Positions 32,435 through 40,743 of a DNA stretch of 64,000 bases are shown here, piece by piece. The notes under the pieces are model-generated. The model worked only from the letters and a program-made list of their open reading frames with translations. It ran no database searches and was not told the DNA's origin. Where the stretch lies: NCBI RefSeq assembly GCF_006716675.1, contig NZ_VFPM01000002.1, positions 1,178,001 through 1,242,000 of the forward strand, in the 5' to 3' direction. Positions within the stretch are counted from its first letter, which is position 1; each line of letters opens with the position of its first letter. This stretch comes from Humibacillus xanthopallidus (lineage in GTDB: Bacteria > Actinomycetota > Actinomycetes > Actinomycetales > Dermatophilaceae). The position numbers and the translations under genes are program-made.

Positions 32435-34957
32435 TCACGGGATGGCGTTGTTGTTGATCGAGACTGAAGACGTCTCGTCCTTGCAGACACCCGGGTTGGG
32501 CAGGTGCGATGCGTCGCCGCTGTAGCTGACGAGCCAGTGGTACGCGCCGGCATTGGCCGCGTTGATGACGAACGTCTGGTTGTTCGTCGCTGCCTGACCG
32601 GCGTTGAGGGTGATCTCCGGCGAGGTCCAGGCCGCGGTACCGGAGCAGTTGGCGGCATCCGGGCCGAAGAGCTTGAACACGACGGTGCCGGTCGGGGTGC
32701 CACCGACAGTGGCCGAGACGGTCACCGAGTCCTGCGGGTAGAAGGACTGGGCCGTGGCGATGTCAGCCGGGGCCCTCGTGATGATGCTCGCCTCGTTGGC
32801 GTCGGCGCAGGTGCCGGAGACCGGCAGGTTCTGCCCGTTGCCACTGTACGAGGCGACCCAGAGGTACGTGCCAGGAGCATTCGGCGCGTACGGAGTGGCC
32901 GAGGCCTCGACCGACGTCGTCGAACCGGCGACGACGGTGGCGTTCACCGTGCTCCCGCCAGCCGCGATCAGGTTCGCACCGTCACCGGAGTCGACGCAGG
33001 AGTTCTCGTCGATGACGTCGTCAGGGCCGAACGGCCCGTAGAGCTTGAACGTCACGGTTCCGGGGGAGTACGGGCTGTCAGCGGGGAAGTAGCCGCCCGC
33101 CACCGTTGCCTTGTCCGTGATCGTCGAGCCCAGAACCGCCGTCGTCGTGGCAGCAGTGCTGATGGTCGGCTGCTTCTTGCTGACGACGACGTCTTCGAGC
33201 CCCTGGTCGCACGCCGTGTTGTGCGTGGCGCTGGCCGTGTTGTTCGGGTTGTCGCCGTTGAACGTGGCCTTCCAGCTGTAGGTGCCGGGCTCGGTCGCGA
33301 CGTACTGCGGGTTCGGCGTGGTGGCAACACCGGAGGTGTTGATGGAACCGTTGACCGGGCCGTGCACCTTGGTCGCGCAGGAGCCTGGTCCGTAGAGCTC
33401 GAAGGTCACGGTTCCCGAGGCCGGCGCACGGGTGCCAACGGACGAGCTGTTGTGGATCACGGCCGTGGTCGGCTTGGGGGCAAGACCGGTCACGGTGGCC
33501 GTGTCACTCAGTGTCTGACCGACCGTCACGTCGTCGCTCGCCGTGGTCGTGACGGACGGCGTGACGGGCTTGATCACGAAGCACTCACCCACCGACTCGT
33601 CGCTCGAGCCGGTGTAGCCCGCTGTCTCGTTGCCGCTGTAGACGGCCTTCCAGCAGTACCTGCCCGCTGCCGTCACCCATGCGCTGGAGGAGGTGACCGT
33701 CACCGGGAAGCCGGCGACACCGTCCTCGTCCACGACGGTCTTGTCGTTGTCGACCAGCAGTGACTTGGGATCGGTCGTGTCGCAGGCACTCGTGGCCGCA
33801 GGGGTTCCACCTGGGCCGGCGGCGGAGTCGTTCGCGCGACAGAGGGTGAAGTCGATCGTCCCGCCCACGGTGCCGCTGGCAGCACCCGTGAGTGCGATCA
33901 CGGCGCGGTCCTTGACCTCGACGACACCGTTCTGGGTGATCGAGATGCCGTCCGCCGGGATGGCTGCCCCCGCAGAGTCACGCGGCGTCGTGGTCGTCGT
34001 CGTGCCGCAGTTCGACAGGTCGACGCCGGGCTGCAGGATGGTGTCCTTGTAGTCGGCGGTGTCGGAGTTGCCCGTCACGGTGCTCGGGATGATGTTCGCG
34101 AAGGCGAGGCACGTCGCCTGGCCACCGAAGACGATGTCCGTGACGTTGATGGCTGCCTCTCCCCGGAACCCATCGACGCTGTAGTCGGCGCGCGAAACGT
34201 TCGTGTCGAGCAGCAGAGGTGCCGAAAGGGTCAGGTTCGGAGCGGTGCCGAGCCACTTGCGGTAGAAGAGGTCTTTGCTGCCGCCCTGCTGGTCCCACAG
34301 GATGAAGAAGTCGCCGACGTCCGCGCCGTCGCCACCGTCAGGTCCGGGGGCGCCGGTGTCGTCGGTGTCGCCGTCGCGGTTGGCCCATGGGTTGCACTGG
34401 CCCAGCACTGTCGCGCTGTTGGGGTCGTACGTGCCACACACAGTCGGTGCTGCCTTCTGCATGAACTCATAGGCGATGAAGCCGCTGCCGGTGTTGGCAT
34501 CGCGCTCCCACGCGAAGTAGATCCAGTCGTCGCCGCCTGTTCCATTTGGGCCGTCGTTCTTGGTGTTGATCCAGGCCTGTCGGAGGTCGACCTGGCCGTT
34601 GGGGTTCGTCTTGTCCAGGGTGGGTGGCGCGTCGTTGTGGATCACGCCGATCTTGGTCGTGTTCGAGTTGAGCGGGCCCAGCTCCTTGACGTTGCCCTCT
34701 GGATCGTCCGGGTTCGAGGCGTTGAGCCCAGTCGCGTCGTCGCCTGGGATGTTGATCACTACTGTTGGCCCGGGTGCCTCATCACCGATGGTGAAGGGCG
34801 GGACGGTGCCTGCGAAGGCGTTCGGCGCTACGAGCGTGGCGAGTGGAAGGGCTACCACGGCCAGGAGCACTGCGGAGCGCTTGCGGGTCAGGCCACGCGT
34901 TCGTGTCCTGCGCCCAGACGATTTTTTCCCCCAAGACACGTTCCATGAACGATGCAT
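32435..34957 (-). CDS. Large secreted protein with Ig-like repeats
   Basis: 840 residues. Signal peptide (about 1-47, KRSAVLLAVVALPLATLVAPNAFAG). An N-terminal globular module (about 50-300) contains DDWIYFAWERD and VGDFFILWDQQGG. Four Ig-like modules follow, each ending in a GxYxWxaxysGn motif plus a Cys (e.g. GRYCWKAVYSGN, GTYSWKATFNGD, GTYLWVASYSGN, GAYHWLVSYSGD). No LPXTG, C-terminal membrane span or LysM, so it is released or held non-covalently. ATG34957 is chosen from GGAG 8 nt upstream and from alignment with the paralogue at 35386-37215, whose first 11 codons match. Local G+C is visibly lower than in neighbours. Adhesin-like role is inference. Confidence 0.75.
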   Translation of the reverse strand: MHRSWNVSWGKKSSGRRTRTRGLTRKRSAVLLAVVALPLATLVAPNAFAGTVPPFTIGDEAPGPTVVINIPGDDATGLNASNPDDPEGNVKELGPLNSNTTKIGVIHNDAPPTLDKTNPNGQVDLRQAWINTKNDGPNGTGGDDWIYFAWERDANTGSGFIAYEFMQKAAPTVCGTYDPNSATVLGQCNPWANRDGDTDDTGAPGPDGGDGADVGDFFILWDQQGGSKDLFYRKWLGTAPNLTLSAPLLLDTNVSRADYSVDGFRGEAAINVTDIVFGGQATCLAFANIIPSTVTGNSDTADYKDTILQPGVDLSNCGTTTTTTPRDSAGAAIPADGISITQNGVVEVKDRAVIALTGAASGTVGGTIDFTLCRANDSAAGPGGTPAATSACDTTDPKSLLVDNDKTVVDEDGVAGFPVTVTSSSAWVTAAGRYCWKAVYSGNETAGYTGSSDESVGECFVIKPVTPSVTTTASDDVTVGQTLSDTATVTGLAPKPTTAVIHNSSSVGTRAPASGTVTFELYGPGSCATKVHGPVNGSINTSGVATTPNPQYVATEPGTYSWKATFNGDNPNNTASATHNTACDQGLEDVVVSKKQPTISTAATTTAVLGSTITDKATVAGGYFPADSPYSPGTVTFKLYGPFGPDDVIDENSCVDSGDGANLIAAGGSTVNATVVAGSTTSVEASATPYAPNAPGTYLWVASYSGNGQNLPVSGTCADANEASIITRAPADIATAQSFYPQDSVTVSATVGGTPTGTVVFKLFGPDAANCSGTAAWTSPEITLNAGQAATNNQTFVINAANAGAYHWLVSYSGDASHLPNPGVCKDETSSVSINNNAIP

Positions 34958-35326
34958 GTGTGCGTCTCCAATTGTTCGGCGATGTCGGCCCCCGCACCGT
35001 TGGAGGATGTGCGTCGGCGATGACAGCACGATCACGACGAGCCCCCCGGCTCGAAACCCCCGAGTGGTCGCCCCCTCAGCGCCCACCCACGTCCTTCTGC
35101 GACGGTAGAACGACCTGACGTCTCGCGATGAGGATCACAAAATGTCGTCCGTTTCTTCCTGTAATCTCCGAAGGAACGTGGGTGAGGACCCGGGCCTTCA
35201 GGAAAAAGGGCGTCAAGGTGGACATAGACGCGAAATCGATGCAGGCCGCGTCAGCCGCTCCCGATGCCTCGCCACCAGACCCACGAGCGAGCGACCTCCC
35301 GTCACCTCAGATCGTGTGAGCCTGTA
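34958..35326 (-). promoter_or_regulatory. Leader/promoter region duplicated with that of the downstream paralogue
   Basis: Homologous to 37216-37440 over about 200 bp. It includes a 34-nt block (34983-35016) identical in both copies that folds on the reverse strand into CGCAC-N11-GTGCG with CTCCAA in the loop, complementary to the TTGGAG ribosome-binding site (34966-34971). Further up, at 35124-35139, CGCGA-N6-TCACA resembles a CRP-type site. From about 35161 to 35326 I see nothing recognisable. Confidence 0.6.
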
Positions 35327-35359
35327 ACGAAGCCCCCGGCACAGGTGCCGGGGGCCTCG
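35327..35359. terminator. Terminator of the second large secreted-protein gene
   Basis: GCCCCCGGCA (35332-35341) and TGCCGGGGGC (35346-35355) form a 10-bp stem with a CAGG loop, flanked by AACGA / CTCGTT. It is placed about 27 bp after the stop of the 35386-37215 gene. Confidence 0.9.
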
Positions 35360-35385
35360 TTCGGCGAGGATCGTCCGTCAGTTGA

Positions 35386-37215
35386 TCATGCCGGCGGGAA
35401 CGGGCCCGCGGAGTTGTCGATGGTGAGAACGGACTGTTCGCACCTCGTGGTGGTCGATCCGACGACGGCGGTCGTGTCGGTCGGTGTGAAGACCGCAGAC
35501 CACGAAATCGTCTTGGACGTCGTGTAGTAGGTCGAGTTGTTCGTCTCGAACTTCCCACCGGTGGCCACTGTGGTGTCGGTGAACGTCGTCGCAGGCGTGC
35601 CGGCGCACGTCCCGTTCTCGTAGAGGCTGAACACGACGGTTCCGCTGACCGCAGTGCCACCCGCAGTGACCACTGTCGCGGTGTCCTGCGGTAGCCACTT
35701 CTGGTCCGTCGTGATGCTTGACGTGTCCTTCACGGTGAAGCACTCGTTGGTGCCGTTGGCGCCGCCGAATTCCTTGTACGGTCCGGCCGTGAAGTTCGTG
35801 TCGCCCGGCCACTCCGCCCGGAAGCAGTAGCGACCCGGTGCCAGGCCCGTGCCGGTGTTCACATTCGGCGACTGCGTCGTGGCGATGCCACCCGAACCGC
35901 CGAGCGTCGTCTGGTTCGCCGGTGGTGTGCCGATCGGGCTGCCCACGTTGGTCGTGCCGTCGCACGCGCCAGTCGCGGTCGTCATCGCGCAGAGGTACCA
36001 GGAAACGGTGCCGGAGGGAGTGACGTTCGGGTTCGTGCTCGTGACGGTGAGGGTGTCGTAGACGGCCGTGCCCGGAATGACCGGTCCCGCGTTGGACACC
36101 TGGGTGGACAGCGTTGCGCCACACTCACCGAAGTTGTCGAGGATGAAGTCCTTCAGCGTCGCGGTGGGGGAGGTCGACGAGCGCGTCTCCGACGCGACAC
36201 TGGCGAAGCACTCACCGCCGAGGCCGAGGGTGCTGAGGTTGATGCCCCCCTCGAAGAACTCGCCGTTGAGAGCGCCGTTGTCTGGCGTGCCCTTCTTGTC
36301 GAGGAACGGCCACGGCATCGTGATCGTGTTGGGGTTGACGATGCCGCAGAACTGGGCCGTCGACGCCGAGGTCGCGCAGTTGGCGGCTGCGGAGCTGGCT
36401 CGCAGTCTCAGGTTCTCTGCCGAGCACTGGCCGGGCTGCGGGTTGTTGTTCGCCGCCGCCAGACAGGTGTCGTCCCACTGGTGAACGACGATCGTCGAGA
36501 CATCGCCGCCGTTGCTGAAGTCGCTGATGACGAGAAGGTCACCGTTCTTGTGGTGTCCGGTGAAGGCGAAGCCGCCGCCACGACTCACGTCACCCAGCTC
36601 GATCTTGTTCTGGAAGAACCAGAAGCCTTGCACGGCATCCCCGTCGTTGGCGTAACGGTCGGAGCCGAAGAAGATGACCTCACACGACGGGAACGTGCCG
36701 GCCGGACAGGTGGTGGCGTTCGGCTCGACCGAGTAGCGAGCGGCAAAGCCGTGCAGCAGGTTGTCCTTGTCGGGAAGCCCGCCGGCGTTCTTCCACGCCC
36801 AGCTGTCGCCTGGATCCTGAGGATCCTTGGAGCCGCCGCCGGTGAAGATCGTGGCGCTCGGGTCGGTCTCGGCCACCCAGGACACGGCCGTGGACTTGAC
36901 CGTAGCGGTCGCGGTCGTGCCGGCTGACGTGCCGCAGAGGGCCTGAGCCTCGACTGCGGTCTTGCCGTCGTTGATGGCGACCTGGTAGCAGACGTTGTCC
37001 CAGTCGTCGCCGGCCGCGGCTTGGTTGTTCGCGTTCCCGTCGAGCTCGAAAGCCCCGGTGGCGTTGACGGCGAGAGCCGTGCTTCCTGCAAGGAGCGTGC
37101 CACCCAGCAGCAGCCCCAGGGTCGCGAGGCCAGCCATCAGTCGACGTCGTGCGGATGTTTGTGTGTGTTGCCCTAACGTGGGCTTCCCCCGAGACATGAG
37201 CCATGAAACAGTCAT
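35386..37215 (-). CDS. Large secreted protein, paralogue of the 32435-34957 product
   Basis: 609 residues. Signal peptide ending about residue 40 (LGLLLGGTLLAGSTALA), an N-terminal module of about 300 residues (DNVCYQVAINDG, EVIFFGSDRYANDGDAVQGFWFFQN, HHKNGDLLVISDFSNGG), then Ig-like modules with GRYCFRAEWPGDTNF and KTISWSAVFTPTD. Many cysteines suggest disulfides. No sorting signal or membrane anchor at the C-terminus (ends PFPPA). Start ATG37215 is set by GGAG 6 nt upstream and by codon-by-codon similarity of MTVSWLMSRGK with MHRSWNVSWGK of the paralogue. The two genes look like an old tandem duplication that kept the leader. Confidence 0.75.
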   Translation of the reverse strand: MTVSWLMSRGKPTLGQHTQTSARRRLMAGLATLGLLLGGTLLAGSTALAVNATGAFELDGNANNQAAAGDDWDNVCYQVAINDGKTAVEAQALCGTSAGTTATATVKSTAVSWVAETDPSATIFTGGGSKDPQDPGDSWAWKNAGGLPDKDNLLHGFAARYSVEPNATTCPAGTFPSCEVIFFGSDRYANDGDAVQGFWFFQNKIELGDVSRGGGFAFTGHHKNGDLLVISDFSNGGDVSTIVVHQWDDTCLAAANNNPQPGQCSAENLRLRASSAAANCATSASTAQFCGIVNPNTITMPWPFLDKKGTPDNGALNGEFFEGGINLSTLGLGGECFASVASETRSSTSPTATLKDFILDNFGECGATLSTQVSNAGPVIPGTAVYDTLTVTSTNPNVTPSGTVSWYLCAMTTATGACDGTTNVGSPIGTPPANQTTLGGSGGIATTQSPNVNTGTGLAPGRYCFRAEWPGDTNFTAGPYKEFGGANGTNECFTVKDTSSITTDQKWLPQDTATVVTAGGTAVSGTVVFSLYENGTCAGTPATTFTDTTVATGGKFETNNSTYYTTSKTISWSAVFTPTDTTAVVGSTTTRCEQSVLTIDNSAGPFPPA

Positions 37216-37440
37216 GAATGTCTCCATACCTGAGCGGTTGTCGGCCCCCGCACCGTTGGAGGATGTGCGTCGACGAAGACGGCACGATCGCGTCGAGCCC
37301 CCGGCCCGCGTCCCCCGAGTGGTCGCCCCTCAGGGCCCACTCACGTCCACGTTTTACGGTAGGACGACCTGTCGGAATGCGACGTGGATCACACAAAGTC
37401 GTCCGCTATGGCAGGAAAACTCCCGGAAGATATCAAGCGA
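37216..37440 (-). promoter_or_regulatory. Second copy of the duplicated secreted-protein leader
   Basis: Carries the same 34-nt block (37239-37272) with the CGCAC/GTGCG hairpin and a CTCCA-containing loop facing TGGAG at 37222-37226, and a CRP-like TGCGA-N6-TCACA at 37378-37393. That site lies 163 nt upstream of the start codon, against 167 nt in the other copy. Confidence 0.6.
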
Positions 37441-37479
37441 TCCGCTACTTGATCAGGAGAAGTGCCCCGATCAACCGAC

Positions 37480-38013
37480 TTAGACGGGATATCCGACGTG
37501 TGCCAAGGCCTGTCGCACGAGCACTCCGTGCGAACCGGACATCTCCGGACCGGAAGCGATCGTGGCCGCCTCCTCGGGAGTGACCCACGACAGGTCGAGG
37601 GCGTCCTTCTGCGGCCGGCAGTCGCCCATGACGGTGACGACGAAGGCGAGCGAGACGGCGTGCTGGCGCGGGTCGTGGAAGGGGGTGACCCCGGGCGTCG
37701 GGAAGAACTCGGCAACCGTGAAAGGCTGTGGCGACAAGGGGATTCGCGGCAGAGCCACCGGGCCGAGGTCGGTCTCGATGTGGCGCATGAGCGCGTCGCG
37801 GACCTTCTCGTGGTAGAGCACGCGACCGCCGACGACCTCTTGGCCGATGCCGCCGTCGCTGTCGGCGCGCAGCAGCAGACCGATGTGCGTGACGACGCCC
37901 TTGTCGTCGGCGCGCACGGGGATCGCGTGGACGTAGAGGATCGGCAGGCGCTCGCGCGCGTTGTCGAGGTCCTCGCGGCTCAGCCACGCTCCGGTCGTCT
38001 CCACTTCCGTCAT
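37480..38013 (-). CDS. DUF4916 / NUDIX-like hydrolase
   Basis: 177 residues. The protein follows the actinobacterial DUF4916 pattern: WLSREDLDNARERLPILYVHAIPV, a Gly-rich EVVGGRVLYHEKVRDALMRHIETDLG segment in place of the Nudix box, and SLAFVVTVMGDCRPQKDALDLSWV. The canonical GX5EX7REUXEEXGU box is not intact, so hydrolase activity is doubtful. ATG38013 follows GATGAGG. It is in the same orientation as the M28 peptidase upstream, 43 bp away. Confidence 0.75.
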   Translation of the reverse strand: MTEVETTGAWLSREDLDNARERLPILYVHAIPVRADDKGVVTHIGLLLRADSDGGIGQEVVGGRVLYHEKVRDALMRHIETDLGPVALPRIPLSPQPFTVAEFFPTPGVTPFHDPRQHAVSLAFVVTVMGDCRPQKDALDLSWVTPEEAATIASGPEMSGSHGVLVRQALAHVGYPV

Positions 38014-38056
38014 GGCCTCATCCTGCCAAACCCCGTGGCCGCACCCGCCCTCGGTC

Positions 38057-39076
38057 TCAGCGCAGCGACCGCAGCCAGGCCCACACCGTCGCGCCGACCC
38101 GCTCGAGCTGGCGGGGGTCGACGACCGACGGCACGTCGCGCGCGGAGTGGTACGCCGCATACGGCACGCTGCCGATGCGCACCGCCGGTATGCCGGCCGC
38201 CTCGAAGGAGACGTGGTCGCTCGCTCGGTTGGTGCACCCGTTCGTCGCCACGCCCGCCGCCCGCGAGGCGGAGCGGATGGCCGCCGCGAGACTCCCGGTC
38301 CCGCGCCCACCTGTGCACACGGGCACGGTGGTCGAGCGCACCCCCACCCGGTCGAGCGCGACCATGCCGCGCACCGCACGGCGCTCGGCGGCCCCGAGCG
38401 AGCCGACGAAGTGTCGCGAGCCGAACGCATACCTCGTGCCGTTGCCGCCGCGCGCCTCCTCCGCTCCGAACGCGACGAAGCGCACCGGCAGCGCGACTGG
38501 CTCCTCGCGCACCATGCGGGCGAGCTCGATCATCGTCGTGATGCCCGACGCGTTGTCCTCGGCCCCGGGCGACTGCGGCACCGTGTCGAGGTGGGCGCCG
38601 ATGACGAGGTGGGGCCGCGCCGGGTCGAAGCCGGGCGGGTCGGCGACGACGTTGACCGGTCGCCCGGCCGGCACCCGCACGCCCCACGACACCCCGGCCG
38701 GTAGCTCGAAGGCTTGTCGGGTCACGCGGTAGCCCGCCGCCCGCAGCTGCCCCACCACCCAGTCCGCCGCCCGTGCGTAGGCGGGGCTGGCCGCGTCACG
38801 CGGGCCGATCGCCGCCAGCGCCCGTATGCCGTCCAGTGCCGTCGCGCTGTCGAACGGGTCCGCGCGTGGCCGGGCAGTGCTCGTCGAGGGCTGGGGGAGC
38901 GAGGTCGTCGAGGGCGTGCCGGCGGTCGACGCGAACGACGACGGCGACGAGGTGACGGGAGCGGGCGCCGAATCGGACGCCGTGGGCCCGGACCCCCCGT
39001 CAGGAACGGTGCAGCCGGCCGCGACGAGCAGGGCGACACCGGTGGCGGCAAGGCGATGGGTGCTCGATCGGGCCAT
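38057..39076 (-). CDS. M28-family zinc aminopeptidase lipoprotein
   Basis: 339 residues. Lipobox VAAGC (Cys22) and a long Ser/Thr/Pro spacer (about 30-70) place the catalytic domain outside the membrane. Zinc ligands follow the M28 pattern: IGAHLDTVPQSPGAEDNASG (His162, Asp174), FGAEE (Glu206-Glu207), an Asp in VALDRVG, and a late His in AAYHSARD. It should release N-terminal residues from peptides. Its ATG is preceded by TAGCGT with a 5-nt gap and no Shine-Dalgarno, so probably leaderless. Confidence 0.85.
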   Translation of the reverse strand: MARSSTHRLAATGVALLVAAGCTVPDGGSGPTASDSAPAPVTSSPSSFASTAGTPSTTSLPQPSTSTARPRADPFDSATALDGIRALAAIGPRDAASPAYARAADWVVGQLRAAGYRVTRQAFELPAGVSWGVRVPAGRPVNVVADPPGFDPARPHLVIGAHLDTVPQSPGAEDNASGITTMIELARMVREEPVALPVRFVAFGAEEARGGNGTRYAFGSRHFVGSLGAAERRAVRGMVALDRVGVRSTTVPVCTGGRGTGSLAAAIRSASRAAGVATNGCTNRASDHVSFEAAGIPAVRIGSVPYAAYHSARDVPSVVDPRQLERVGATVWAWLRSLR

Positions 39077-39081
39077 TCGCC

Positions 39082-39087
39082 ACGCTA
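39082..39087 (-). promoter_or_regulatory. -10 box of the M28 peptidase gene
   Basis: Reverse-strand TAGCGT ends 5 nt before ATG39076, in leaderless configuration. Confidence 0.45.
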
Positions 39088-39113
39088 ACCCGGCACCCTG
39101 TGCGCGCTCGCGT

Positions 39114-40484
39114 TCACTCTGGAGGCGCGGCGAAGACCTTGCCCGGGTTCATGATCCCGAGCGGGTCGAAGACCGCCTTGAGGCGCTGCTGCCGGGCCAG
39201 CTCCGCGGCCCCCAGCTCGAGGCCCAGCCACGGCACCTTGACCGAGCCGACGCCGTGCTCGCCGGTGATCGTGCCCCCGAGCGAGAGCCCGAGCCGGATG
39301 ACGTCGTCGAAGGCCTGCCACGCCCGGGCGAGGCTGTCGGGGTCGTCGAGGGCATAGACGATCGACGGGTGGAGGTTGCCGTCGCCGCCGTGGCCGCTCA
39401 CCGGCACGACGACGCCGCGGCGCTCGCCGATCGCCTCGATGCCGCGCACGAACTCGGCGAGCCGACCGACCGGCACGCAGACGTCCTCGGCGAGGCGACC
39501 GCCCATCGACTCGAAGGCGGTGCTCATGACCCGGCGACCCGCGAGCAGGGCCTCCGACTCCTGCGCGTCGGCGGCGACCGCGACGTCGGTGGCGCCCGCG
39601 GACTCCAGCAGGGCGGCATACCGGGCGAGGTCGTCGGCGACGTGACCGGGCCGGTCGGACTGCACGAGCAGCACGGCGGCGCAGTCGTCGGGGAAGCCGA
39701 AGTCGCCGAAGGCCTGGATGGCCCGCACGCTCGTCCGGTCGATGATCTCGAGCAGGCACGGGCGGTGCGGGTCGAGCCGCAGCGCGACGATGCCGGCAAC
39801 CGCCGCGTCGAGGGAGTCGAAGACCGCGAGCGCCGTGAGTGCCGGGTCGGGCGCGGGTGCGAGCCGCACGACGACCTCGGTGACGACGCCGAGCGTCCCC
39901 TCGGACCCGACGAAGAGGCCGGTGAGGTCGTAGCCCGCCACTCCCTTCACCGTGCGGTGACCCGTGCGCATCATCTCGCCGCCGGGCAGCACGACCTGGA
40001 GCGCCTTGACCCAGTCGGCGGTGACGCCGTACTTCACGCAGCACAGGCCGCCGGCGTTCGTCGCGACGTTGCCGCCGATCGTGCACGTCTCCCACGACGC
40101 CGGGTCGGGCCCGTAGAAGAGGCCCTCCCGCGAGGCCGCCTGCTTGAGAGCGGCGTTGACGACGCCGGGGCCGACGACGGCATACCCCTCGAGCGGGTTG
40201 ACCTCGTGGATCGCGTCGAGCCCCTCCACGTTGAGGACGATGCAGCCGTCGGAGGCGGTGGCACCGCCCGCCCGCGAGGTGCGCGCACCCTGCGGCACGA
40301 CGGGGGTGCCGGTCGCCTGTGCGTGCTCGAGCACGGCGACGACGTCGTCCACGTCGCGCGCCCGCACGACGGTGAAGTCGTCCGGTAGCGGCGCGAGCGC
40401 GACCGTCGCGTCGAGCGCGTAGGAACGCCGCACGTCGGGGTCGGTGACCTCACGAGGGGCGAGGCGCTCGGGCAGTTCGGGCAC
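39114..40484 (-). CDS. FAD-linked oxidase, glycolate/lactate dehydrogenase GlcD type
   Basis: 456 residues. PCMH-type FAD-binding domain (PVVPQGARTSRAGGATASDGCIVLNVEGLD, CTIGGNVATNAGGLCCVKYGV, GLFVGSEGTLGVVTEVVVRLAP) and a C-terminal FAD-oxidase cap with HGGDGNLHPSIV and GTITGEHGVG, which carry the substrate-binding His residues. It oxidises a 2-hydroxy acid such as glycolate or D-lactate; partner subunits GlcE/F are not nearby, as in single-gene actinobacterial versions. The GTG start has no Shine-Dalgarno and follows TAGCCT by 6 nt. Its promoter is fused back to back with that of the ileS leader. Confidence 0.85.
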   Translation of the reverse strand: MPELPERLAPREVTDPDVRRSYALDATVALAPLPDDFTVVRARDVDDVVAVLEHAQATGTPVVPQGARTSRAGGATASDGCIVLNVEGLDAIHEVNPLEGYAVVGPGVVNAALKQAASREGLFYGPDPASWETCTIGGNVATNAGGLCCVKYGVTADWVKALQVVLPGGEMMRTGHRTVKGVAGYDLTGLFVGSEGTLGVVTEVVVRLAPAPDPALTALAVFDSLDAAVAGIVALRLDPHRPCLLEIIDRTSVRAIQAFGDFGFPDDCAAVLLVQSDRPGHVADDLARYAALLESAGATDVAVAADAQESEALLAGRRVMSTAFESMGGRLAEDVCVPVGRLAEFVRGIEAIGERRGVVVPVSGHGGDGNLHPSIVYALDDPDSLARAWQAFDDVIRLGLSLGGTITGEHGVGSVKVPWLGLELGAAELARQQRLKAVFDPLGIMNPGKVFAAPPE

Positions 40485-40490
40485 GCTGAC

Positions 40491-40500
40491 AGGCTAGACT
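40491..40500. promoter_or_regulatory. Overlapping divergent -10 boxes
   Basis: AGGCTAGACT contains TAGACT (40495-40500) reading right toward the ileS leader and, on the other strand, TAGCCT (40491-40496) reading left into the oxidase gene. The two boxes share two bases. Confidence 0.6.
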
Positions 40501-40506
40501 GACGCC

Positions 40507-40740
40507 CACAGGCGTTGGAGCCGTCATCAGCGGCGAGCCTCCGGAAGAACAGAGCGACAGCTCCTACTAGACCCGGACGGGTGGGCCCGTCACAGCCTTC
40601 GACAAGAGCGGCCGTATGCCGTCTGCCCGACCGGGTGGGAGCGTGCGGCAAGCGGGGTGGTACCGCGGCAACCTCCGGCAGGAGACGTCGTCCTCGTGAT
40701 CCAGACGAGCGACCAACAGACGCGAACCCAGGAGACCACC
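40507..40740 (+). promoter_or_regulatory. T-box riboswitch of ileS, translational (Shine-Dalgarno sequestering) type
   Basis: The T-box core GGGTGGTACCGCGG is at 40655-40668. A short specifier hairpin GCCGTC-ATC-AGCGGC shows the isoleucine codon ATC at 40526-40528. Sequestration is visible: GGTGGT (40656-40661) pairs with ACCACC (40735-40740), and CTCC (40673-40676) with the GGAG ribosome-binding site (40731-40734). Uncharged tRNA-Ile binding TGGT should free the site. The stem I is short, as in actinobacterial ileS T-boxes. Confidence 0.93.
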
Positions 40741-40743
40741 AGC

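Noticed and set aside
34958..35140. Known c-di-GMP or c-di-AMP riboswitch in the duplicated leaders
   Set aside because: I could not match the conserved cores of either class; only the local hairpin and anti-Shine-Dalgarno loop are supported.
35128..35327. Short forward frames in the gap upstream of the first large secreted-protein gene
   Set aside because: No ribosome-binding site, no recognisable product, and the region aligns partly with the duplicated leader on the other strand.
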